Assembly (NCBI GenBank): GCA_955652345.1
Contig: CATPBV010000296.1
Location: forward strand, 1-13,631
Length of the DNA: 13,631 nucleotides
Direction of reading: 5' to 3'
Source: an uncultured Solirubrobacteraceae bacterium
GTDB lineage: Bacteria; Actinomycetota; Thermoleophilia; Solirubrobacterales; Solirubrobacteraceae
Below, piece by piece: positions 8,278 through 13,631 of the stretch (its first letter is position 1; every line of letters begins with the position of its first letter). Under the pieces are notes generated by a model, which saw only the letters and a list, made by a program, of their open reading frames with translations, made no database searches and was not told where the DNA came from. Made by a program: the position numbers and the translations under genes.

Positions 8278-8306
8278 ACCGTACAACCTTGACAATGATG
8301 TGTCAA
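8278..8306 (-). promoter_or_regulatory. metF promoter (-35 TTGACA, 17-nt spacer, -10 TACGGT)
   Basis: On the minus strand a consensus TTGACA (8306-8301) is followed after exactly 17 nt by TACGGT (8283-8278), a form acceptable for an actinobacterial sigma-70 type -10 (TAnnnT). Transcription would begin at about 8272-8269, at or within 3 nt of the GTG start codon, implying a leaderless transcript. Confidence 0.65.
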
Positions 8307-8310
8307 GGTT
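8285..8310. promoter_or_regulatory. Perfect 10-bp inverted repeat over the metF -35 (putative operator)
   Basis: Left arm AACCTTGACA (8285-8294) and right arm TGTCAAGGTT (8301-8310) are exactly complementary around a 6-nt centre. The right arm contains the -35 hexamer on the minus strand, and the left arm lies between -35 and -10. A dimeric repressor bound here would block RNA polymerase, so autogenous or methionine/folate control is plausible. There is no T-run, and a terminator role is unlikely because the site sits directly at the next gene's promoter. Confidence 0.6.
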
Positions 8311-8419
8311 GGCCTGGAACCATCTCGTGGCCGACGAGGTAGACCGGGTGGACTCGGCACGGTCTCCGTCGCGGGCCCGGCCGATCGACGACGCGGCGGC
8401 TTGCGCCAGCCGGCCGAAC

Positions 8420-8530
8420 GTTACATTCGTCGACCTCGCTCACACGGGTGTCACCTTTGCCCGCGCCAGGCGGGCGTACGTCACAATCGTTCGGCGTGGA
8501 AGATCGATTGTCACGTTCGCCCGTTGTCCG
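8420..8530. repeat. Four copies of an 11-bp motif at exactly 30-bp intervals
   Basis: Related cores start at 8421, 8451, 8481 and 8511: TTACATTCGT, TCACCTTTGC, TCACAATCGT and TCACGTTCGC, each preceded by G. The consensus is roughly GTCACnTTCGy. The 19-20 nt between cores share little. Read on the plus strand the cores encode VTFV, VTFA, VTIV and VTFA, ten codons apart, and several differences fall on third codon positions. The array lies in the 287-nt gap between metF (its 5' side) and the MBL gene (its 3' side). It could be a regulatory site array or a fragment of a peptide-repeat gene. Confidence 0.6.
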
Positions 8531-8556
8531 GTCAGCTGGCTAGGGAACGATCGACC

Positions 8557-9546
8557 TCACCCGGCTCGCCAGAGCTCGCCGTCATCTCCCTCGCGACCGA
8601 CCGCGCCCACTCTCGCCAGGTGGGTCAGGTAGCACAGCGTCTCGAGGATCCACCACCGGGCCGTCGCCTCAGTTAGCGGCTCGCCGTGCACGAGCGGGGC
8701 GATCTCGAGCGCGGTTCGGGGCTCAGCGCGGATGGCCTTGAGCGTCGCGTCGAGGCGCTCGCGGACGAGGCGGCGGTTGCCTTCGATGTGCCCGGGAACG
8801 TCGAAGAACGGACGTCCATGGCCGGAGACGCAGAGCCGCGCGTCCAGAGCCTCCACGACCTCGAGCGAGCGGAGAAACTCGCCGACTGGGTCGGGCGTCC
8901 AGCCGTAGTCGAAGAACAGCGAGATGCGACCCAGGAGGTGGTCGCCGGAGATCAGCAAGCGGCGCTCGCGCTGGAAGAAGCACACGTGCGAAGGCGCGTG
9001 GCCGGGGGTCTCGTGGACAGTCCACTCGCCGAGATCGGTCTCGATCGTCAGCCCGTCGCGCAGCGGCCGGTCCGGCTCGAGCACCCGGGCGACTCCCGAG
9101 GGCGCATCCCTCGCCCGCTCGGCGTAGCGGTGGAGCGCCTGCTCGGGCACCCCGCTCTGGCGACCGATCTCGAGCATTCGCGCGAGCGCCAGCGATGGAT
9201 CGGTTGCGGTGCGGACGGCATGCTCGAGGTTTGGATGAATCCACAGCTCGCAACCGGCTCGGTCGCGGATCGGCGCGGCCTGGCCCCAGTGGTCTGCGTG
9301 AGCGTGGGTGCAGGCGATCAGCCGAACCTGTTCGAGGCCTAATCCGACCTGGTCCATCGCCCGCTCGAGCTGCGAGAGCGAGCCGGGCTCGTGCATTCCG
9401 GTGTCGAACAGGACGATGCCGGATCCGGCGGAAACTGCCCACGCGTTGCAGTGCGGCACCCCCTCCCACGGCAGCGGCAGCCGCAGGCGCCACAGCCCGG
9501 GCAGGACGCGTTCGCCTCGGCCAAGCTCGCGGGCCCTGGCCACCAT
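8557..9546 (-). CDS. MBL-fold metallo-hydrolase with C-terminal winged helix (LACTB2-like)
   Basis: A 329-residue metallo-beta-lactamase fold hydrolase with all metal ligands: HAHADH (81-86), His183 in PGHAPSH, Asp202 in SGDHLLG and His243 in SGHGRP. Residues about 278-318 (LEIAPLVHGE through LCYLTHLARVGAV) look like the small winged-helix domain found after the MBL core in LACTB2-type proteins. The substrate is unknown, and thioester, nucleic acid and lactone hydrolysis all occur in this group. It starts at the ATG at 9546, only 41 nt from a divergent second MBL-fold gene, so the two may share a regulatory region. The frame then runs uninterrupted to 8557. Confidence 0.9.
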   Translation of the reverse strand: MVARARELGRGERVLPGLWRLRLPLPWEGVPHCNAWAVSAGSGIVLFDTGMHEPGSLSQLERAMDQVGLGLEQVRLIACTHAHADHWGQAAPIRDRAGCELWIHPNLEHAVRTATDPSLALARMLEIGRQSGVPEQALHRYAERARDAPSGVARVLEPDRPLRDGLTIETDLGEWTVHETPGHAPSHVCFFQRERRLLISGDHLLGRISLFFDYGWTPDPVGEFLRSLEVVEALDARLCVSGHGRPFFDVPGHIEGNRRLVRERLDATLKAIRAEPRTALEIAPLVHGEPLTEATARWWILETLCYLTHLARVGAVGREGDDGELWRAG

Positions 9547-9570
9547 GGCGCGGACGATATTGCGCCCGCG

Positions 9571-9576
9571 TAGACT
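9571..9576 (+). promoter_or_regulatory. Possible -10 element for the NTF2-MBL gene
   Basis: TAGACT lies 11 nt before the ATG at 9588, a spacing that would give a leader of about 5 nt or none. No good -35 is seen 17 nt further upstream, so this rests on the -10 alone. Confidence 0.3.
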
Positions 9577-9587
9577 GGCGCGCTGCG

Positions 9588-10775
9588 ATGGCCACCGCGG
9601 AGGTAGCCAAGCGGTACTTCGAGGCGCTCAACGCCCACGATCTCGAGCGTGCGGTGGAGTGCTGGGCGCCGGGAGGGATCGATCGCGTCGTCGGCGCGCA
9701 GCTGGAGCTGGAGGCACCCCACGCCATCCGCCGGTACTTCGCGGGGCTGTTCGCCGCATTCCCGGACTGGCGCTTCGAGGTGCTCGACATGACCACCTCA
9801 AGAGGCCGCACGGCCGTCCGGTGGCGTGGCGGCGGCACGTTTGCGGGCCCGAGCAACTTCCAGGGCTTCGCCCCCAACGGCGCCCGGGTCGAGGTGGAGG
9901 GATGCGACGTGCTGAGCGTGTCGGACGAGTTGATCGAGCGCAACCACGCCTACGCCGACAGTGGCGACATCGCCCGCCAGCTTGGATTCCTGCCGCCGGT
10001 GGGATCCCCGGCCGAGGCCCGACTGGCCAAGCTCGCCAACGTGCGCACCCGCATGCAATCGCTCATCCGCGGCGGCGAGCCCGAGCGGATCGCCGACGGG
10101 GTATGGATCCTGCGCGGCGGCCTTCCGACGAAGACCATGAACGTGTACCTGATCACGGACGGCAACAAGGTCACGGTGTTCGATGCCGGCAGCTCCGACA
10201 TGAGCGCGGCGATCGCCACTGCCGCGGCTCGCCTGGGCGGGATCGAGCGCGTCGTTCTGGGGCACGCGGATGCCGATCACCGCGGAGCCGCACCGGCGCT
10301 ACGCGCTCCCACGTACTGTCATCCAGCCGACCGCGCGGCGGCCGAGTCCGAGGCCGCCCAGCGCCCGTACTGGGACTTCTCGAAGCTCGACCCGCACGGG
10401 CGATTCCTGCTGAAGAGGCTGATCCCGATGTGGGACGGCGGCGCCGTGCCGATTACGGACACGGTGCAGGAAGGCGATGAGGTCGCGGGCTTCAAGGTCG
10501 TCGACCTGCCGGGGCACGCACCCGGCCTGATCGGCCTGTTCCGGGAGACGGACAAGCTCGCGCTGGTGTCCGATTGCATCTACACACTCGATCCCCAGAC
10601 CGGGTGGAAAGGGCCCGCCCGCGTTCCCCACCCAGCGTTCAACTGCGACACCGAGCAGGCTCGCGCCTCGATCCGCAAGCTCGCGGCTCTCGACCCGACG
10701 GTGGTGTGGGCAGGACACACCGATCCGGTCACCGGCGATGTCGCCGGGCAGCTCGAGCGCGCCGCCTCGGCGTAG
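9588..10775 (+). CDS. SnoaL/NTF2-like domain fused to an MBL-fold hydrolase
   Basis: Two domains in 395 residues. Residues 1-135 are a SnoaL-like ester-cyclase/NTF2 fold (VAKRYFEALNAHDLERAVECW, with FPDWRFEVLDM and GFAPNGARVEVEGCDV). Residues 165-395 are an MBL hydrolase that starts at ERIADGVWILRGG. Its metal site is HADADH (226-231), where the second His of HxHxDH is Asp, a known variant in this superfamily. The other ligands are His310 (LPGHAPG), Asp329 (VSDC) and His377 (GHTDP). The start is the ATG at 9588, which places the SnoaL domain exactly at the N-terminus. The fusion implies that one protein binds a small hydrophobic substrate and hydrolyses it, but I cannot name the substrate. 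It is divergent from another MBL gene. Confidence 0.87.
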   Translation: MATAEVAKRYFEALNAHDLERAVECWAPGGIDRVVGAQLELEAPHAIRRYFAGLFAAFPDWRFEVLDMTTSRGRTAVRWRGGGTFAGPSNFQGFAPNGARVEVEGCDVLSVSDELIERNHAYADSGDIARQLGFLPPVGSPAEARLAKLANVRTRMQSLIRGGEPERIADGVWILRGGLPTKTMNVYLITDGNKVTVFDAGSSDMSAAIATAAARLGGIERVVLGHADADHRGAAPALRAPTYCHPADRAAAESEAAQRPYWDFSKLDPHGRFLLKRLIPMWDGGAVPITDTVQEGDEVAGFKVVDLPGHAPGLIGLFRETDKLALVSDCIYTLDPQTGWKGPARVPHPAFNCDTEQARASIRKLAALDPTVVWAGHTDPVTGDVAGQLERAASA

Positions 10776-10777
10776 CG

Positions 10778-11146
10778 GTGGGGCGCCGGCAGCGCCACCG
10801 CAACCGAGCGGCGGGCGCGGCGCCCGGCCCGAGCGCTCCGGCGCGCGATTTCCGCGACGAGGAGGGCAACGTGCTTGCGCTGCGCGGGTCCCTGACGGCC
10901 GGCGCCCGCAGCCAATATGCGGCGATCCTCGCAGGTGGGCTCGAGCGCGAGGACGCTTGGCAGCGCGCAGCGGAGTTCCTGTTCGAGCGCCTCGCGGTCT
11001 CGTGGACGATCGCGGGTCTCGAGATCACCCGGCAACGGGAGTTGCTCGGCCGCTACCGGATGGCATCTGGCGCGGAGCGGCAGTTCGTGAGGCAGGCGCT
11101 CCGCGAGCACCTGGCCGAGCATTTTCCCGAGCTTCAGGCGCCATGA
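10778..11146 (+). CDS. 122-aa conserved hypothetical protein between the MBL fusion and the aminopeptidase
   Basis: After a basic, low-complexity N-terminus (VGRRQRHRNRAAGAAPGPSA) comes a compact domain: RDFRDEEGNVLALRGSLTAG, then GLEREDAWQRAAEFLFERLA (about 56-75) and ERQFVRQALREHLAEHFPEL at the end. It appears mostly helical, with no TM segment or Cys pair. The function is unknown to me, and I recall close relatives only in Thermoleophilia-like genomes. The GTG start lies 2 nt after the stop of the preceding gene, and its stop overlaps the next ATG (ATGA), so it is embedded in a tight operon. The exact start is uncertain because the first 25 residues are not conserved-looking. Confidence 0.7.
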   Translation: MGRRQRHRNRAAGAAPGPSAPARDFRDEEGNVLALRGSLTAGARSQYAAILAGGLEREDAWQRAAEFLFERLAVSWTIAGLEITRQRELLGRYRMASGAERQFVRQALREHLAEHFPELQAP

Positions 11147-12228
11147 ACGCTGCCCCCGATCCAGAGCGGCTCGCAGAGCTACTGTGCGACTGGTCGCTGG
11201 AGGTCCGAGAGGGCGACCAGGTGCTGGTGACGATGACGCTGCAATGCATGGAGCTCGTGAGAGCTGTTCACGGCGCGATTCTCGAGCGCGGTGCGTTTCC
11301 GCTGATGCGTCTCTCACCGACCGAGTTCGCCGAGGACTTCTACCGGCACGCCGGCGAGAGACAGCTCGACTCGTTTGCCCCAATCGAGCTCGACGAGCTC
11401 CGCGCGGCGGATTGCCTCCTGGGGGTCTACGCACCGGCCAACACCAGCGCCTTGGCCGGGGTCGACCCGACGCTGATTGCACGCGCAGCCCGGGCAAGAG
11501 CGCCGCTCCTGCAAGCGCGGATGGCCGCTGATTTTCGATCGTGCGGAACGCTGTGGCCAACGCCGGCGCTCGCGCAACAGGCGAGGATGGGCGACACCGA
11601 ATACGCGGAGTTCGTCACGCGGACGCTGTTCCTCGATCGGGCCGATCCGATCGCAGCGTGGCGAGCGCTCAGCGGACGTCAGGCAGAGCTGATCGGCAGG
11701 CTCTCACTCGGCCACGAGGTCCGTATCGAAGCACCGGGAACCGACCTGCGCCTGGGAATCGAGGGAAGGACCTGGATCAACTCCGATGGGAAGGGCAACA
11801 TGCCAAGCGGCGAGGTCTTCACGGGCCCGCACGAGCGCTCCGCCAACGGCCGAATCAGGTTCGGGATTCCATCGAACCCACGCGGAGTCGAGATCGAGGC
11901 CGTCGAGCTGACGTTTGTCGACGGCGAGGTAGTGGATGCTCGTGCGGCTCGTGGCGATGACTACCTCCAGGCCGTGCTCGCGACCGACGCAGGCGCACGG
12001 CGCCTGGGCGAGCTAGGGATCGGCACGAACTTCGGTATCGATCGGCCGACCGGCTCGATCCTGCTCGACGAGAAGATGGCGGGGACCGTGCACCTTGCGC
12101 TCGGGCGCTCGTATCCCGAGACCGGTGGATGCAACGTTTCCGCGCTTCACTGGGACCTGATCTGCGATCTGCGCGACGGCGGGTCGATCACGATCGACGG
12201 GGAGCCGCTCGAGCTCACCGCGGTTTAA
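11143..12228 (+). CDS. M29 family metallo-aminopeptidase (AmpS/AmpT-like)
   Basis: Removes N-terminal residues from peptides using a two-metal site, in the cytoplasm. The 361 residues contain the ligand pattern of the M29 (thermophilic aminopeptidase) family: Glu224 in MPSGEVFTGP, Glu290 in LGELGIGTN, His317 in GTVHLALG, and His336 plus Asp338 in SALHWDLICD. Glu310 (LLDEKMAGT) is a further conserved acid. The N-terminal half (1-190) is the family's substrate-access domain. Length is slightly below the usual 370-410, with a short segment between His317 and His336. The start ATG overlaps the upstream stop (ATGA). The gene ends in TAA, 12 nt before the stop of a convergent gene. Confidence 0.93.
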   Translation: MNAAPDPERLAELLCDWSLEVREGDQVLVTMTLQCMELVRAVHGAILERGAFPLMRLSPTEFAEDFYRHAGERQLDSFAPIELDELRAADCLLGVYAPANTSALAGVDPTLIARAARARAPLLQARMAADFRSCGTLWPTPALAQQARMGDTEYAEFVTRTLFLDRADPIAAWRALSGRQAELIGRLSLGHEVRIEAPGTDLRLGIEGRTWINSDGKGNMPSGEVFTGPHERSANGRIRFGIPSNPRGVEIEAVELTFVDGEVVDARAARGDDYLQAVLATDAGARRLGELGIGTNFGIDRPTGSILLDEKMAGTVHLALGRSYPETGGCNVSALHWDLICDLRDGGSITIDGEPLELTAV

Positions 12229-12240
12229 CTACAGTCTGTG

Positions 12241-12888
12241 TTAGCCGAGCGGGCGTGGCCCGTTAGCGGTCCAGGCGACGAGGTGACGTCCGGTGGCCGA
12301 GGCCTGGTAGTACAGGATCGCACCGGTCCGGACCGGATAGATCTGCCACTTGAGCCCGCTACCCGGATTCACCGAAAGGATCATGTAGCTGAGGCTGGAC
12401 TCGCCGACATGGGCCGAGGCGGCGATCTCCCTCGCGAGCTTCGCGGGGGCGGCCGCGCTGAGCTGCCTCAGCGGGAAGTGAGTCTGCCCGGAGCTGCCCG
12501 CTGAAGTGCTGCCGGCGTACGCGCCGTTCGCCTCGATCACCACTTGGCGCGCGCTCCCTCCGCTGACGAACGTGAGGAGGAGGTAGCCGGGGTAAATCGT
12601 CGCGTCCTCGAGCTGGCTGTCTCGTGTGAGGTGGGCGCGAGCGATTGTCAGGGCCTTGGCGAGATTCGGCGTCTTGAACAGAGATAGTCTGTCGGCCGCC
12701 TTCACCGAGCTCGGATTGAAGGAGGGCGCGCCTGTGCTCACGGTGCTCGTGGTTGTGCTCACGGGGCTCGTGCCTGCGCTCACGGGGCTCGTGCCTGCGC
12801 TCTTGTACTTCGCGGCGACCGTGCTCGACAGCTCGGCCGCGCCGGCCAACGCGGCGGCCCACACGACAAGTGCGATCAGCAGCTTCAT
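12241..12888 (-). CDS. Secreted or membrane-anchored protein with Ser/Thr-rich repeat stalk
   Basis: A 215-residue protein of unknown function. Residues 1-18 are hydrophobic after MK (LLIALVVWAAALAGAA) and read as a signal peptide or N-terminal anchor, with an AGA-AE-like cleavage site. Residues about 30-52 are a 7-residue tandem repeat (AGTSPVS, AGTSPVS, TTTSTVS) forming a Ser/Thr/Pro stalk. The rest (60-215) is a globular, beta-rich extracytoplasmic domain with LEDATIYPGYLLLTFVSGGS, VVIEANGAYAG and LKWQIYPVRTGAILYYQAS. It has no Cys and no motif I recognise. It begins 3 nt after the stop of the SHOCT gene on the same strand, so they are likely co-transcribed and may act together at the membrane. 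Confidence 0.75.
   Translation of the reverse strand: MKLLIALVVWAAALAGAAELSSTVAAKYKSAGTSPVSAGTSPVSTTTSTVSTGAPSFNPSSVKAADRLSLFKTPNLAKALTIARAHLTRDSQLEDATIYPGYLLLTFVSGGSARQVVIEANGAYAGSTSAGSSGQTHFPLRQLSAAAPAKLAREIAASAHVGESSLSYMILSVNPGSGLKWQIYPVRTGAILYYQASATGRHLVAWTANGPRPLG
12734..12802. repeat. 21-bp tandem repeat, about 3.3 copies
   Basis: Units at 12734-12754, 12755-12775 and 12776-12796 plus a 6-nt partial copy. The second and third differ at only one base. They encode the Ser/Thr/Pro heptads of the secreted protein on the minus strand, so the copy number can change without breaking the frame. Confidence 0.85.
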
Positions 12889-12891
12889 CGT

Positions 12892-13593
12892 CTACAGCCT
12901 GTTGAGCAGCTTGGCTTTCTCGGACTCGAACTCCGCGTTGCTGAGCGCCCCGGCCTTGTGTAGGTCCGAGAGACGGGAGATCTGATCCAGCAACCCGGAG
13001 GTCTGACTCGCAGCTGGTCCCGCGGGGGCGGCTGGGGTCGCCGACCAACTTGGCGAACTCGCCGGAGAGGTAGCCGAGGCCGCAGTCTGCACACGTCCGG
13101 CACGCCGCGAGGTAGCCGATCGTCCATTCCGCACACGTCCGGCGTGCCGCGACGTACGCGATCGTGTAGCACGTGCACGTCCCGCTCCGCGCATGGCTCC
13201 ACCCAGCATCGAGCCGGCGGCGATCACGCCGGGCACGAGGAAGCCGCCGCCGAACAGCAGGCCGAAAGTCTTGGCGAATGACGCCGCGTGTGTGTCGAAG
13301 CTGAGCGTGAATGCTCCGACGCCGATCGCCGGAAACAGCGTCGCGAAAATCAGGGTCGGGCTGCCGGCGACCAATGCGCCGATCACGTTGCCGATGACTC
13401 CGCCGGCCATGAAGAGGATCCATAGGCCCGTTCCGGGCGGGCAGGTCGGAACCGGTCCGTACTGGCTGTAGCCGCTCGATGAACAACTTCCAGTCGCGAT
13501 CAGGTGGTGGATGCCGACCCCCACCAAGACCGACGAGAACAGCACCAGGGCAACCCCGATGACCACTCGTGCGCTTGGTTGAGGAATGCCCAT
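12892..13593 (-). CDS. Multi-TM membrane protein with C-terminal SHOCT domain; central linker probably frameshifted
   Basis: As translated, 233 residues. Hydrophobic segments lie at about 9-31, 57-77, 79-97 and 107-133, with a small extracytoplasmic loop containing Cys37 and Cys51. Residues 200-233 (GLLDQISRLSDLHKAGALSN, then EFESEKAKLLNRL) are a clear SHOCT hairpin, a short oligomerisation or regulatory motif common at protein C-termini. Between about 13200 and 13005 this frame becomes Arg/Ser/Ala-rich with poor third-position GC, while the -1 frame has strong third-position GC and a Cys-rich 14-residue tandem repeat. I therefore think the central linker belongs to the other frame. The start ATG at 13593 has AGGAG just 2 nt before it, an unusually short spacing. 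It is followed 3 nt later by the secreted protein gene. Confidence 0.75.
   Translation of the reverse strand: MGIPQPSARVVIGVALVLFSSVLVGVGIHHLIATGSCSSSGYSQYGPVPTCPPGTGLWILFMAGGVIGNVIGALVAGSPTLIFATLFPAIGVGAFTLSFDTHAASFAKTFGLLFGGGFLVPGVIAAGSMLGGAMRGAGRARATRSRTSRHAGRVRNGRSATSRRAGRVQTAASATSPASSPSWSATPAAPAGPAASQTSGLLDQISRLSDLHKAGALSNAEFESEKAKLLNRL
13067..13192. repeat. 42-bp tandem repeat, 3 units, encoding Cys-containing 14-mers
   Basis: Units at 13067-13108, 13109-13150 and 13151-13192. The first two are identical at 33 of 42 positions, and the third is more diverged. On the minus strand in the frame one base off the SHOCT frame they encode AACRTCADCGLGYL, AARRTCAEWTIGYL and ARSGTCTCYTIAYV. Confidence 0.75.
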
Positions 13594-13631
13594 GGCTCCT
13601 GTCGCTTCCCGCCGTCAGGCTCCAGACCCGA

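Noticed and set aside
8285..8310. Rho-independent terminator of the MBL gene
   Set aside because: The stem has no following T-run, lies about 250 nt past the MBL stop and coincides with the metF -35 element.
8420..8530. CRISPR array
   Set aside because: The conserved part of each 30-bp unit is only about 11 bp and degenerate, far shorter than a CRISPR repeat, and no cas gene is present.
8723..9943. A 406-codon minus-strand frame
   Set aside because: It overlaps two recognisable MBL-fold genes in other frames and is Arg/Ala/Pro noise.
10580..11560. A 326-codon minus-strand frame
   Set aside because: It is antisense to the 122-aa gene and the M29 aminopeptidase, with no motif and a low-complexity Arg-rich translation.

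Overview
The window looks like chromosomal DNA from a high-GC actinobacterium. GC-rich third codon positions, GTG starts, short or absent leaders and several small proteins of a type I associate with the class Thermoleophilia (Solirubrobacterales/Gaiellales) point that way. The class-level placement is an inference from memory of protein families, not a search result. I see no rRNA, tRNA, CRISPR array, insertion sequence or phage gene. Most of the window is ordinary housekeeping and accessory metabolism.

Layout. (1) 2-1555: 3' part of a sarcosine/dimethylglycine dehydrogenase-like flavoenzyme with a folate-binding GcvT domain. (2) 1584-2036: RsbW-like anti-sigma kinase, convergent with a small CxC(x4)C protein on the minus strand (2038-2367). 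(3) 2436-5069: a plus-strand run of a one-TM protein, dCTP deaminase, a two-TM mini-protein overlapping it by 4 nt, and citrate synthase. (4) 5133-5480: small conserved-looking protein, then about 330 nt without a convincing gene, apart from a 20-codon ORF behind a very strong Shine-Dalgarno. (5) 5811-6509 (minus): YgjP/SprT-like metallopeptidase, divergent from a GNAT acetyltransferase (6539-7099), which overlaps a 97-aa unknown by 1 nt. (6) 7361-8269 (minus): methylenetetrahydrofolate reductase, whose own promoter contains a perfect 10-bp inverted repeat. Upstream lies a stretch with an 11-bp motif repeated four times at exactly 30-bp intervals. (7) 8557-9546 (minus): MBL-fold hydrolase, divergent from an NTF2/SnoaL-MBL fusion (9588-10775). 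That gene is followed by a 122-aa unknown and an M29 aminopeptidase overlapping it by ATGA. (8) 12241-13593 (minus): a membrane protein with a C-terminal SHOCT helix hairpin, followed 3 nt later by a secreted or anchored protein with a 7-residue tandem repeat.

Connections. The dehydrogenase at the left edge would feed one-carbon units onto tetrahydrofolate and MetF would reduce them to methyl-THF, but the two genes are not adjacent. dCTP deaminase and citrate synthase sit in one apparent transcription unit without a metabolic link.

The two best leads are the 30-bp-period array upstream of metF and the SHOCT gene. In the SHOCT gene, codon-position composition shows that the true reading frame switches for about 180 nt. 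This hides a Cys-rich 14-residue tandem repeat that a simple translation misses. I do not see a clearly new multi-gene system.
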